From assembly GCA_026261815.1 (NCBI GenBank), contig JAMPIT010000258.1, forward strand, positions 10,593,501 to 10,657,500: a DNA stretch of 64,000 nucleotides, written 5' to 3'. Both the position numbers and the translations under genes were made by a program. How positions within the stretch are numbered: position 1 is the stretch's first letter; every line of letters starts with the position of its first letter. Source of the stretch: Monarcha castaneiventris obscurior (lineage: Eukaryota > Chordata > Aves > Passeriformes > Monarchidae). Positions 46,151-58,900 of this stretch are shown piece by piece. The notes below the pieces were generated by a model, which did not search any database, was not told where the DNA came from, and saw only the letters and a list, made by a program, of their open reading frames with translations.

Positions 46151-46416
46151 CCTCCGACGCCACCGCGGCCGTTCCGCTCCGCCCGAGACCCGCCCTGCCG
46201 CCCCGCCCCTTCCCTCCGCCGCCGCAGCCAATCGCTGCCCGCTTCCCGCTTCGCAGCCAATAGCAATTCGATGGCCGGCCGGGGCGGGCCAGCGAATCAG
46301 GAGGCCGGGCGCGGGGCGGTTGCTAGGCAGGCGGGCGGGCGGGACCTGGCAGTCGCTAGGGGGCGTGCGAGCGGGGGCACCCTCAGCCCGCGCAGTCACG
46401 GCCGGGGCAGCGTCCC

Positions 46417-46731
46417 GGATCCCTCCCTCATCCCACCCGGATCCCTCCCGCATCCCACCCGGATCCCTCCCGCATCCCACCCGGATCCCTCCCGCATCCC
46501 ACCCGGATCCTTCCCGCATCCCACCCGGATCCCTCCCTCACCCACCCACCCCCCCACCCACCCACCCCCCCACCCACCCGGATCCCTCCCGCATCCCACC
46601 CGGATCCCTCCCTCATCCCACCCGGATCCTTCCCGCATCCCACCCGGATCCCTCCCTCATCCCACCCGGATCCTTCCCTCATCCCACCCGGATCCTTCCC
46701 GCATCCCACCCGGATCCCTCCCGCACCCCTC
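46417..46731 (+). repeat. 22-bp GC-rich minisatellite upstream of KDM4A
   Basis: About 13 units with consensus GGATCCCTCCCGCATCCCAC plus CC, varying at CTCCCGC/CTCCCTC/TTCCCGC. The array is interrupted after the sixth unit by a CACCC-rich stretch at about 46534-46578. Every unit starts with a BamHI site, GGATCC. The strand bias is extreme, with C-rich on plus. Long ORFs through it in all frames are artefacts of the repeat. Confidence 0.95.
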
Positions 46732-47728
46732 CTGTATCTCGCCCGCTCCCCGCCTCCAGGCCCCGGGGAGTCTCGCTGGGTGCAGCTGATCGCGGTCCAG
46801 CGGGCGCTCAGCGCGAGGTGGACACTAACCCCGGGTACGTGTGGGCTGCAGTGAGCGGGTGAGTTTCGGGAGCGGAGCGGTGACACACAACAGGCATCTG
46901 CCAACCAAGCACACGAACCCCGCTAATTACACTCCTACAGTTTCCGTGTGTAAACAAAGCCAGAGTAGAATTTGATAGTTCGCAAACGTTTGGCAGCGAA
47001 CGCAGGCTGGGGCTGGACCACTACCAGGCCCGGCCCACGCCAGGGCGCTTGGCCAGCACAGTCCGGTCATCTAGAAACGTGGAAAAGTGCCGCCGTAGCC
47101 AGCGGATGTTGCCAATAATCCGCCACCGTTTGTGTCAAGGACTGGGACCTGACAGTACAGCTTTAGCAGCAAATGCCTTTGAGTGTGTACAAGGCCGAGT
47201 GCTTAACAGACCCTGTCTGGGGACACTGACCTCTCCTCGGCTGGGACTGGCTGCGATTTTCACACTGCGCAGTGCTAAATGCATTTTAAGTCTTTAAGTG
47301 CCAATGAGCAACCTTGAAAGTAAGCACAACCCACCTGAAAAAGGTCATAGCCGTCCTCAGAGACCACACTTGGTCCCTCATGCCTAAATAAAACCTTAAT
47401 TTCACTCTGTTTCTCCTAATATGTGTTTCCTTTGGTGTCATGCTATAGGCAGGCAGCAGCCCTGGAAGTTCTGACAAAACACCACTCCAACAGAGGTTTT
47501 CCCTGGTCTGCTGCCTCTCTGACCTGCTCCGATTTTGAATTGCCAGATATATACACTCCAAAACCCCAAAGTGTGTTACAACAGCAGCAGGCACAACACA
47601 CAGCCTCCTATAAAAACTCAGACAACTGTCAGGTAACAGTTGTGAGACAAACTGCATTTCTGGCCTTTCTGATGGCTTGACAGCTTCACTTGCCATCCTT
47701 TAGTGAAGAAAGACCAACTTTATAATAT

Positions 47729-48312
47729 TGTAGAGTCACAGAATAGTTTGAGTTGGAGGAGATCTTGAAGATCATCCTGTTCCACCACCTCTCTGCCATG
47801 GACAGGGACACCTTCCACTAGACCAGGTTGCTCAAAGTCCCATCCAATCTGGCCTGGAACATTTCCAGGGATGAAGCATCCATAAGTTCTCTGGGCAACC
47901 TGTTCCAGTGCCTCACCAGCCTTGTAGGGAAGAGTTTCTTCCTTGCATCTAATCTAATCCTGCCCTCTTAGAGTTCAAAGTCATTCCCCCTTGTCCTATC
48001 ACTACAGGCCCTTGTGAAAAGTCCTGTTCCTATTCTCTTACAACCCCTTTAAGGCACTGGAAGTTGTGTAAGGTCTCCCTGGAGCCTTCAATTCTCCAGG
48101 CCGAACCACCCCAACTCTCTCAGCCTGTCTTCACAGGAGAGGTGCTGCAGCCCTCTGAGCATCTTTGTAACCTCCTCTGAACCTGCTCCAGCAGGTCCAT
48201 GTTATTCCTATGTTTGGGACCCCAGAGCTTGATGCAGTGCTCCAGGTGGGGTCTCACAACAGCAAAGTAGAGGGGCAGAATCACCTCCCTTGCCCTGCTG
48301 CCCACAGGAGAC
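47729..48312 (-). mobile_element. CR1 LINE 3' fragment with remnant of reverse-transcriptase C-terminus
   Basis: On the minus strand this reads toward a CR1 3' end near 47729 (GAAGATCTCC... then CAAACTATTCTGTGACTCTA). At 48120-48314 the minus frame encodes REVILPLYFAVVRPHLEHC and QVQRRLQRCSEG, matching the end of CR1 ORF2. Stop codons and truncation show it is inactive. Confidence 0.9.
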
Positions 48313-48738
48313 ACAAGTCAGCCTTTTCAAGATGACAAGTGGCAGAATGTTCCTGTGAGCAGAAATGTGTAGGCATGGAAGCTCGATAACCTGTAATTGT
48401 TACTGGGAACTGAGATTGCTTATTATAACTGGCAAAAGGGCAACAATGAGCTTTTAATTGGAAGGATCAGAATTATTCCTGCTCTCAGAAATGAACCAGG
48501 TCAAACAGGCAAAAAAGGAAAAAAGAGAGAAAAAAAGAAGTCACTCCTAACTAGGAAATGTTACAAACGAAAATGGCAATGTTGCTGAGGACAAGAAATT
48601 CGAGGACTGTGGGGGAAGGAGTTGCCAAGCTACTGTGCAGAGTCTGCTCAGATTTTTTCAGTGCTACAGCTATTTTTTTCCCTATTTAACAACTATTTTG
48701 CCTTTGAAAAACAAAATTTAAAGGAATGGAATCCCAAA

Positions 48739-48822
48739 GGGATAGTGCTTGGTCAGGATGTTGCTTGGAGTAGCTGATCTTTAGAGATCTCTTCTAACCC
48801 AAACCACTCTATGATCCTATGA
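48739..48822 (+). mobile_element. CR1 LINE 3'-terminal fragment
   Basis: Contains GATCTTTAGAGATCTCTTC and TAACCCAAACCACTCTATGA followed by CCTATGA, a decayed CR1 terminal octamer repeat. It faces away from the CR1 at 47.7-48.3 kb. Confidence 0.85.
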
Positions 48823-51248
48823 GTTAACATCACCAGGAGGCAAGCCAAGCTTGCTTGGGCAGTGCCTCCACAGCTCTTGCTACAAGTCTCAGTGGAATGA
48901 GTAGAAAGATGAAAATAGAAAGATCAGAAGAGCACCTCAGTGCCCAGGAATTCACCTTTGACTAGCTGCCATTTAGCTGCTGTCCCACCTGCCAAACTGT
49001 GCCCTTTGCAAAGCTACTTATCTGAGGTTGCACTGGGGCTACCTGGTACAACTAAGGAATGGAAAATTTTCACCAGGGAAAAAAAAAAAGACAGCAGTAA
49101 CAGCCCAGCTCCATTGCTCAGTGAAAATATGGTTGGTCTATCTGAGACTCCAAACAGAAGAGGCTGAAGTGTCTTACAGAACCATCTCCAGACCATTCCC
49201 TTAGAAGCACAGCATGGCACTGATACCAGAGGGAGGGAAAAGTCTCAAGCTTATACCAAAGAAAACAGGGCGAATAAAAAGCACCAGCTCGAGGAAATCC
49301 TTTCTAGCCAGGCAAAGCTGAGCAGTGCAGCCCAGGTATGTCACTACCAAGTCCTGGGAGGAAGTAGGGTGGCTCTGCCTGGAGCGTGGCACAAGCCATG
49401 GAGCTGGCTCAGAGGGCGGATCAGGCTGGCGTTGCTGTTTATTCACTGTGCACCATAGTTTTTTTCTCCCTTTTTATTTTGTGAGATATACAGAAATAAA
49501 GGGAAATAAATGTTGAAAGAGTAAGTACTCTTAAAATGATATGAGCCCATTCCCTTTGGAGCAGTGTTGGCTTTATGCCCCTGGAGCAGGCCAGGGGAGT
49601 GGAGAAAAGGGGCTGGAGAAAAGCTGTCACAGCAGCAGCTGTTTTTGCTGCTCTCTGACCTCCGGGGGCCTGTCCCCTTGCCAAGGTGGCACGTCCTCAC
49701 ACTTTGTGCGCTGGACCTTTCCTGGCCTGTGAGGTCAGCACGAGGCTTTGGGCACGTGGCTACCAGCAATAGCTTTGTCATAGAGGCCTGGGCTCAGTCA
49801 TGTTATTCCTTGTGCATTCCATGCTGAGGTTCTTCACCCTTTCTCTGCCTCCTCCTGCTTCTACTCAGTCCATAGACAAGCCCATAGGTGGGGAAGGAAG
49901 CACCAAGTGTTCCTGGACAAGGAGAAAGAAGGTACATGCATGTGTGCATATCTGTGAGTGTTCTGGCAACTTTACTGAGAAAGCATCTCTGCATTCAAGG
50001 CTGTATGTGGATTAAAGCTTTGTGCTGTGCATGTGGCAGTGCCTGGCGAGTGCTCAGCGAGTGGCAGCAGCATTGTCACCTCCTGTGGTTCGGCAGCACA
50101 GCCCCAGCACTGTTGCTGCAGCACAGGCAGGTGCTCTCTGCCCACCTCCCAGCTGCTGATGGTGAGTGTGGTGCCCTTCCTCCTCAGACACACCCGTGTG
50201 GGAGCAGGCGCTCACTTGGCTGTGCTGCTCTGCCATCCTGGGCCCTGACAGCGACGTGCCCACACACCCGCACACGTGTGCTGCCTCACAAGGGCAGGAG
50301 CTTGCTTTGCCCTCCCATCTGCATCCTCAGTGAGGCTGCCCAACAGCCCCTCAGGCCACTGGGTAGTGAAGCAGTGTGGTAGGAATGAGCCAGTTAAGGG
50401 GAAAACATTTCTGCATCTGGCACCTACCCAGGAATGGGTCTGGCCCAGCAGGGAATGCTGTGTGTGACTGAGCTCCAGCAGTCACTGAGGAATCACTAAG
50501 GTGCCCATAGCCATGCTAGGGAAAAGCTCATCAGTCTGCCACACACTCTCACCCACCGCGGCTGTGCTGGCCAGGGCACATTTGGCTCCCTCAGGAAGGA
50601 TGGAAAGGTCATAAGCCCTTGACCCACATGGTTCTGCCCCTTGCACTGGCATTTCCCTCGCACATCCGTGCTGCGTGCATGTGCTGCTTTCTCTAGGAGC
50701 CACCACTTTGGGCTTTGCAGTTCACACGTGGGCAGGGCTGGGGCTGGGCTGCCAGCCTGGACAGGGGTTTCACACCTGAACAAACTCGGGTGCTGCTCTG
50801 CAGTCAGAGGCCAGGTGACAGCTTTACTGCTGAGCACTGACTTTGAATACACAACTGTGCTCAGTGCTACAGAACAGCATCACTGCAGCGTCCCAGGAGG
50901 CTGCAAACAACCAATATCACCACCAAAGCCATCACCACTGACCCCTCTTTTTCCTGCAAGTCCAGCCAGGCCTGCACCATGTCAGTGCACACCTGTACAG
51001 CTGCAGGTGGGCAGGAGATGAGCACACACATGCACAAAGGGAATTGTCACAGAAGGTTTCTAAGCTCCCTGCAGGCACAGGATCCCTGTAGAAAGTGCAG
51101 GGCACTCATGGCTGGGATATACCCGTGGGAAAGGACTTACCTGCCACAGGCTGAGGAGCGTGCCCATTGCCAAAGGACTCTATGGCCTCTGCTTATTGAT
51201 AAAGAAATAGACAGGGAAGCCAGCTTGTATGAAACCCAATTATTCAAA

Positions 51249-51254
51249 TTTATT
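51249..51254 (-). terminator. PTPRF: Distal PTPRF poly(A) signal AATAAA
   Basis: TTTATT on plus equals AATAAA on minus, within TTAATAAATTTG. Confidence 0.55.
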
Positions 51255-51290
51255 AACATCAAGAATTATGCAATGATGCTGTAGATTTTT

Positions 51291-51296
51291 TTTATT
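51291..51296 (-). terminator. PTPRF: Proximal PTPRF poly(A) signal AATAAA
   Basis: A second AATAAA 42 bp upstream in the transcript, followed by an A-rich stretch. Confidence 0.5.
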
Positions 51297-52836
51297 AACA
51301 AATAGAAAACAGACTGTATACAACAGTGACCCCTACAGCACTATGCATCCACAAGGTAAAAATGAATGTGTCCTCCAACATTACCAACCCTGGATTGCTG
51401 ATTTCAACGTAGCTTGGATTCTTAACATTCGGAATACATGTGATAATACAATTAGATACCCTTCCACCACCTTTATTCATAACTCAATGCACTCAAAAGA
51501 GGGCTGCTCACTCCCCATCTTTAGTGCAAGTGTGATATAATAAGGAGTATTAATATATAGTACCATTAAATTAAGTCCAGTAGTCTTGCCACATTGGTTC
51601 ATTAGAACATCCTGAAGTAGCGGAAAGTACAATATTCTAGTGACTCTTAACATTTGCAGGATAGCAGAAATTATAGATACACCCAACCTCCGAAGCCATG
51701 TGTACTCCCCTCCCCTTCCCTGCAGTACCCTGCTTCCAAAGAGAGCCGGTCCAGCTCTGCTCTGGGTCGGCCGGGCTTGTGCTCCTTGCCTTTGTCAATG
51801 CTCTGACGCACTCCACTGGTGAGAGGTGACAGGATGGTGCTTGCACGCACAGAACCGTGGGATTAACACAAAGGGCCGTGTCTTGCTCTTCCCATCCCCT
51901 CCCTGGGGAACCATGGGACCCCCTCGCTACTCCTGCCCACTTCCCAGCAAGACACACACAAAGAGGTTCCAATGCCTGGAGCCCGGGATTTCGGGTCTCT
52001 CACAAACAAGGCGACGACAACTCACGTCATATCAGGATCTGCCAATACACACAGTCACTGGATTGGTTGAACACGCATTGTAATAGGACTGAACGGTTTC
52101 CAGCTGACAAAGGGACGCTTCTCCGGCGACCCCACATGCCCTCCCAAACCCAAACCTACTAAGGAAATAGTGGGGGCGGGGAAGAAGACTAAAAAAATAA
52201 TTGGTAGCTTAGGTCCAGTTCCATGAAATTTCATATTCTACAGAGGATTAAAAAGCAGCCTATGGGGAATGGAGACGGGCAGGAACCACAAGCCAGCTGC
52301 TGCGAATTACCAAGGAAGCTGCACTAAAATGGGCAGAACCAGCAGTGACTGGGCTGAAATAAACACAGGGCAGTAAAAAATGTAAAAGCAAAAGGAAATT
52401 AAAAAAACAAAACCCAACTCCCAAAGGTTTGGCGGGTCCAGTTCTGCTTGGGCAAAACATTAAGACTTGCAAAAAATAAAAAATAAAGAGAGAGGAGATT
52501 ATAAAAACCACTAGTAACTATTTTACATGTTTAAAAAAAAGATCCCATTCCACCCACCTAAAGCCTCGCTGTGAAATGCAGTCGGCATGAGAGAGGGTGA
52601 GAGATGCACATGAGCAGAAATTCAGCCAGAGACTGGAAATGCTTTTGGAGTCGGATTCCCTCATTTGGCGCTGGGGCTAAGTTCCTAAATGCTGTGGTCA
52701 AAACTGGTTGGTGTGGAGGTCTGCTGCCTGGGCAGTACCTCCACCTGTACAGAAGGACTGAGGAATGGGCGGCTCTGGCTCAGAGGGACCCGTCTCCACT
52801 CCTAGACATCCCCACCGTGACTGGAGGAAAGCACTG

Positions 52837-52905
52837 TTACGTTGCATAGTGGTCAAAGCTGCCAAGGTACTCCAGTGCGGCTCTGTAGCACAGCTGGTAC
52901 TGGTC
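52837..52905 (-). CDS. PTPRF: PTPRF last coding exon
   Basis: Encodes [20 protein letters not shown] then AT and the stop TAA at 52839-52837. Acceptor GCCTTGCAG. Confidence 0.97.
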   Translation of the reverse strand, partial: DQYQLCYRAALEYLGSFDHYAT

Positions 52906-55900
52906 CTGCAAGGCAGCAATGAAGGAAGCGTGAGAACTGGGGACACAAGGACAGTGTGCTATAGGCTCCAACATCCAGAGCCATCAGGTCCCCTCCCTTC
53001 TCCCAAAGATCTCCACTGCCAAGCACAGGAGGGGAGCTCACCTCTGTCTGCACCATGGCCGGCCGCTGCGTCCGCAAGGTCTTCACCATCTGGAACATGT
53101 CCACCACGCCCTCGTAGCGCATCCTCTCCAGCACGATGCTGAGCGTGATGAACACGCCAGTGCGCCCAACCCCAGCGCTGCACAGGGAGCAAGAGGGGCC
53201 ATTACGAGTCCTGCCAGCCCCAGGAAGGCTCTGCAGAGCTCCTAGGAGTGGTGCAAGCCACTCATGGAGCACAGGGACCTGCTCACTGGGCAGAGGCTGC
53301 AGTCCCCACCTACCTGCAGTGCACCGTGATGGGCCCATCCTGCCCAAACTGCTCCTTGGTCTTGTGCACCTGCCCAATGAAGTCAATGAAACCCTCTCCT
53401 GTCTTTGGCACTCCCTGCTCAGGCCAGTCCGTGAACTGGAACTGGCGGATGGTCCGTGACTGGCCGTCCTGCAGGGAGAGGGGTGTTAGATGTGAACTGT
53501 GGGCGAGGGGCTGATCTCACTCCCCTCAGCACTGGTGCTCTGAGCTGCTCTCAGACTCCCTGAACCAGGCCAGGTGAGAAGGTGCACAGGTCATGGATGA
53601 GCCCAGATCTTTTAGTACATGTTTGGGTCCTGTCTCTGTCCTCCCATGTTCATCCCAGTGGCTGAGCTGAGCAGGGCTTTGGACCCCTACAGGGTCCACT
53701 GGGTCAGTGTTTGGGGCCCAGCTCCACCCTAGGACCATGTTTACTGTTACACAAGGGTCCTGTGACCGGTGAGATGCTGCACACACAGACTCCAGGTGCA
53801 GGGGGACCTGTATTAAATGCTTGCCCGAGTGACCAGCACAAGCAAGGCAGGGTCTGTTGCTGACAGGCATCCCTGAGCTGCTCAGGGGCTGGCACAGCTG
53901 GCAGGGCAGGAACCTGTGGTGAGAGGAGCAGTAGGTGGTGGGCAGCAGCCTTTTCTGCCTGCAGTGCAAGGCAGCAGTTGCTTTCCCATCTCTCCAGGAG
54001 CTGTTGCATGCTCCCTTGGCTGGCCTGGGCAGGGCAGAGGCATGAGAGGCAGAGGAGCTGGTGAGCCAGCAGATGCACTCACCCTGGCATCCGTCACCTT
54101 GAACTCCCGGAGGATGTACTGTGGCATGTTGTACTCTGCCATGGGGTCCACCACAAAGTACTGGTACCGGGCAGAGCGCTCTGCAGGCCAGTACTGATGG
54201 CACTTCTCCTGTGGATGGGGAGCAGGGTAAGACATTAGCACTGACAAGCTGCTGCTCCTCCCTCCCACTCCCTGGTAGCCTATGTGGTGGTTGTGGGGCC
54301 ACAGGGTCAGCCACCAGACATGCCAGTGGGGGGCTCGCCCAGAGTGGCTGGTGCTGAACACAGACTGGGGTGAGCCGAGAGCTCATGCCCACAGACAACA
54401 GCCCCACAGCCCCCTTCTCCCCACAGCAGGACTCGTACCCGGCCCATCTCACGCAGCTTTGTCAACATCACCACAATGGTGGAGTTGTGCTCCCAGAGCA
54501 TCCGCCAGAAATCCTCCGTGGTCTCGGCCAGTGGTCCCTGTGTGGCGATGTAGGCCTTCTGCTGCCTGTGACAAACATAATGGTGCTCAGAGCAGCTCCT
54601 CAGAGATGGGCAGTAGCTGCTCCTGGGGGCTGGCGGGCTGGGTGAGCTGGAGGCAGGGCCCTATGGTACCAGGGAGCGAGGCGGACGATCCAGCTGTAGG
54701 AGGCAGGTCTCTAGGATGAGCCATGGGCTCTGGGGGACAGATGATCCTGGCCAGCACTTGTCTTCTAAGTGCTCCCCACAGACACAGTAAGCACCACAAC
54801 GCAGAGGATCCAGAAAGGCTCTTAGTCCTTGCTGGGGTGATGGCGTCCCCAGCCCAGCCTTTTGCTGCTGCTTATCTCCAGTGCTGCAGTTGCACTGGGA
54901 GCCCCCTTGGCACCCAGGCCCTCGCTGGCAGGCTGCCAGCACCCACCTGGGCTGGAAGGAGAGACTGTGCTTGGGGACGATCCCAGCAGCACCCCTGTGT
55001 TCCTGCACTTTTACTCTCTGCAGTATCCATCATCCCTCCCATTGTATGGGAAAACACAGAGCAGCTGAACCAGGTCACCTGGATTACACACTCCAGACAA
55101 TAATGAGGGCAGTGTGGAAACCATGAATACAGTTTTGTCTGCTTTTCTAAAGCTTCAGAATTTGTTCTTGGTTCCACTGCAAACCAGAGCATCTCTCCTA
55201 ATTTTCCGTGTGACCTGCCCCAGACTGGCCCCCACCCTGAAGAAAGCCCCCTTGGTGCTTTGGACTCAGCTCTGGCAGGCCGCTACCTTGGCTCTCCGAG
55301 CTCCCAGCCTGGCACAGCAGAGCCCGGGCTGGCTCCACCACTGCGGGGCGCTGGAGCCTGCGGGACCAGGGCCGGAATCCTCCGTCCTGCCTTCCTCCCT
55401 CTGCTCTGCCTTCATCCCTCTGCTGGTGCTATTTTTAACGGTGCTAAAATTAATGAACGTGCTGCAGGACAGCTGTATGCGGGATGCAGACAGGGGCTGC
55501 TTCAAGGTGGATTTATAAGGCATCATAAAAAACAGGGAATGGGGCTGCAGAATGAAGTGAAAGAGCTAATAAAGATGCAGCATCAGTGGTATCTGCAGGA
55601 CCTTGGGCCAACTGATTTCTTTAGATACCTAGAAGATTGCTGCTTTAAATACCTAGATGATTGCTGGTTCAGAGGAAGGGATGGGAAGAGATAACAGAAC
55701 TTGGGGATGGGGTAAGTAGCACATGAAATGGCACCACCTGCTGTACTGGCAGCCCTTGCCCTCCCTCCGTAGCATCACCAAGAGGCAAAGCCAGCATTGC
55801 TCTCCATCAGCTCTGGAGCCAGGACAGTGGCTGCAGTCCATCTGTCAGTCCCAGGCTGCAGCCAGGCAGCCACCTTAATGACTGGTGGTGGATGGCTCAG

Positions 55901-58900
55901 AGCCACGCAGGCAGGAGGGAGTGGAGGCTGCTCTGTGACAGCTTTTCTCCAGTCCCTTCATCCTTCCCCTTAGTCCCACCCTGAGGGAGCCTGGCTTGCT
56001 GCGGTTTTGCTGTGTTGGGATGCTCCCAGGGTTGCTCCCCTTTTGCTCCTTGTCCACTCTTGCCTCCACATAGCCCTTCTCCCTGGAAACCCTTGCTGGG
56101 CTCAGCTGATGGAGCAGGGACAAAGCACAGAGCTGCTGGCCTGGCTGCACCCACATCTGCTCTCTTTGGTAGTGCCTTTTGCTTCTGGGAGGTTACCAAT
56201 GCAAAAGAGGCAGGTGGGCAATGCCAAGCTGGAGGGGGAATGTGCCACATCTGTCATTGTATCCCCTGCTCCTGCACTGATGATGGTGCACATGAGGGAT
56301 GACCTTACTGTGATGGTGCACACAGAGATGACAGGACAGGCCTTTTATGTGCATCATTGTGATTTGGTTTGGATTACTGTCTAGGGGTTGGTTGGGAAGG
56401 GGATGTGGCCACTGAGATGTTTTTCTCTCCTGGCATTTAGCATCTGAGAGTGAGATACCAGCAGACAGATACAGAAAACTTAAGTATTACTGCCCCACTA
56501 GATCTTAATTAGTGCTTTCTAAACTGTATTCTGGAGAGAGGAACCTGGTGATGGGCTCCCCAGTGTCCAGCACCAACCCTGCCTGACGATCCAGACTCCT
56601 CCCAAAATCAAGACATGGAACAAGTCTTGAGCTGCTGCCTGGATCATCCACTCAGTGGAAGCACACTTCTAACTGTAGTTGCTACAGCAGGGAGGCAGGT
56701 TTGAGTTAGATACTGTAGATAGAGAACACAAGCCAAGGGATGCCTACCAGAATATCCCATAAAATCTCCCCAGCAGCCAACACAGCCTGCCACTCTAGCC
56801 ATGTGGGCATCTGTCTACAACAACACAAGCCAGCCTGGCAGAGCTCACTCACAGGGAACTTCACATATTTTAACTACACACACTGAAGTGTCTGAGAAGA
56901 TGGAAATAGATAAAATGCAACAAAGTGGTCTCCAGCCCACCTCAGGCAGTCAGGACCAGTCCCTGGGAAAGAAAATGGAGCTCTGAGTGGGTTCCCAAGC
57001 AGGCAGGACAAGCTGGCACGGTCACCCAAGGTGATCCTTACCTGTAGCCATCTATGAAGCTGGCATTGATGTAGTCAGAGCCCTCGACACCCCGGATGGG
57101 CTGCAGGCAGACTCTCGTCAGCTCATACGGCATAATGTTCACGAGGCGGTTCTTGAATTTGTTGCACGGGAGGTTGGCACTGATGAAACGTGAGGTATGT
57201 GCTTTAGAGTTGGCCAGCAGCTGAAAGAGGAGGAGACATGTCAGATCCCTGCTGGGGATGCAGCAATCTGGGGGCAGAATTGGGACCCTGGCAGCAGTCG
57301 TGTAGTGGAGTGGAGACCCACAGCAGCTCTCTGACACACACAGAGCCAGGACATGAAGCTCTGTACCTCGCTGAGCCAGGGATGTGTACTTGGTGGCGGC
57401 AGGGAAGCAAAGCTTTTCCTCTTCCAACAATGTCTTGCTATTTACTTGTCACCCCAGAAGAACCCAAGAAAATGTGAGGATTGTGACAGTTTTAGGTAAA
57501 GAAGATCTATTTTGGGTTACTGTGAGACATTTTATAGCTCTCTTTGAGTCCCGTAAACTGGAGTCATGGTAAATGTGTTACTTAGATCTGCTGGCAGATT
57601 CAAACAGAAGTCCCTTTTCTTCCACTCCCCCCCTCCTTTTTTTTTTTTGGTTTTGGGTTTTTTTTTGTTTGGTTGGTTTTTTGTTGTTGTTTTTGTTTGT
57701 TTTCCTTCCCCAAAAGACTACCTCCAGCATCTCCAGAACCACCCTTCTCTCTATGAGTGGCAGCTGGACCTCAGCAAAGGCTCCCTGCAGAGGGACAGGG
57801 TTGCTCTCTGGGGAGCAATGCAGCCATGTGAGGACCTCCCATATCCTGCTCCCCAGGGCTTCCCAGGCAGTGGACACTGCCAGGGCACAGAGAGGGGCAA
57901 TTTCATTACTGTTCTCAAGAGACCCTTGGAGAAACGAAAGGAAAACAAAATTTTGTCTTTCTTACAACAGAATTGCTTGAGTTGAGCACAATTCTGTGGC
58001 TCTCTTGAGGAGTTTCTCAGGGCATGTGTCACCATGAGACACTCATGCAGCATGTTTTACCATCCCAACCCCAGGATACTAGCAGCTCTGATAACCACAG
58101 GACAGAGCTTCTCAACTATTCCCAATTTAGATGGAAAGTCAATATTTTGCCTCTCCTGCTCTTTTGTCACTTGGAGGGAATCCCCAGGGTGAAGCTGTAC
58201 TGCTGCAGTTCATTTCACAGCCTGCATGGTCTGCTGCCTCCCTGCATGAGCTATATTCCCCTGCAAGAGTTCACTGGACTAATGCACCTCATCTGAGAAT
58301 ATGGGCACGTAACAGAGCTCACTTCCAGCTCCAAGGCTGTAATAAATATCTGCAATTGGCATACACAGATTCAGGCAGAAAAATGTGGGCTTGGCTTCTT
58401 AAAAATGGCGTGCCTTAAAACCCTGCCTTCACCAATTCTAGACACTGAGACTTGGTGCTGAGGTGGTTAAAAGATTACAGAGCTCAGCATTGAAGAAATG
58501 AGACTAGAAATGTCTCACATATTTAAATTGGAGCTGTTTCCAGACAAGTTGTTCACAGTAACATCAATTATCACTAACATGATCTGCATCTGATTTCAGA
58601 TGCAGCTCCTGCCGCACAGTGAACCTAGAGCAGAACGTGCTGCTGAGAGCTGCACATCCATCTGCCTTTTATATCCTCCCCAGAAGCTGCCAATCCAGGG
58701 GGGACTGTGGCCGACACAAGCTTTACAATTCAAATGTGTTTTAAATCACTGCCTACCTGCTTTAGAAACACACAAAAGAATAACTGTCTGTAATGATCCA
58801 TCGCTCCCCTCTCCCAACCCCTGGATGAGCGGCTCGTGGGGTTCTGTGGGCAGAGACAGGGCACTGGAGAATTGGGGTGCTCGGGCTCTACCACCAACCT

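Larger units (their letters stand above)
46735..51240. other. Intergenic region between PTPRF and KDM4A
   Basis: About 4.5 kb with two CR1 fragments and otherwise no supported gene. Short ORFs at 47286-47696, 49564-49827 and 49888-50382 show no recognisable domain. The first kilobase next to the VNTR is CpG-richer and may hold divergent promoter transcripts. Confidence 0.65.
51241..52836 (-). other. PTPRF: PTPRF 3' untranslated region
   Basis: About 1.6 kb between the stop codon and the AATAAA signals. The part from 51.29 to 51.65 kb is AT-rich and has the look of a conserved terminal UTR. No separate gene seen. Confidence 0.7.
57221..58898 (-). other. PTPRF: PTPRF intron between D1 and D2
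   Basis: Contains the T-rich low-complexity tract and the E-box palindrome listed separately; no exon seen. Confidence 0.8.

Noticed and set aside
45906..46862. Plus-strand ORF of 318 codons with repeated proline/serine/arginine units
   Set aside because: Produced by the 22-bp minisatellite, which is open in all frames; no start context or homology.
53526..54452. Minus-strand ORF of 308 codons overlapping PTPRF D2 exons
   Set aside because: In a frame different from the D2 exons over most of its length; reads through introns.
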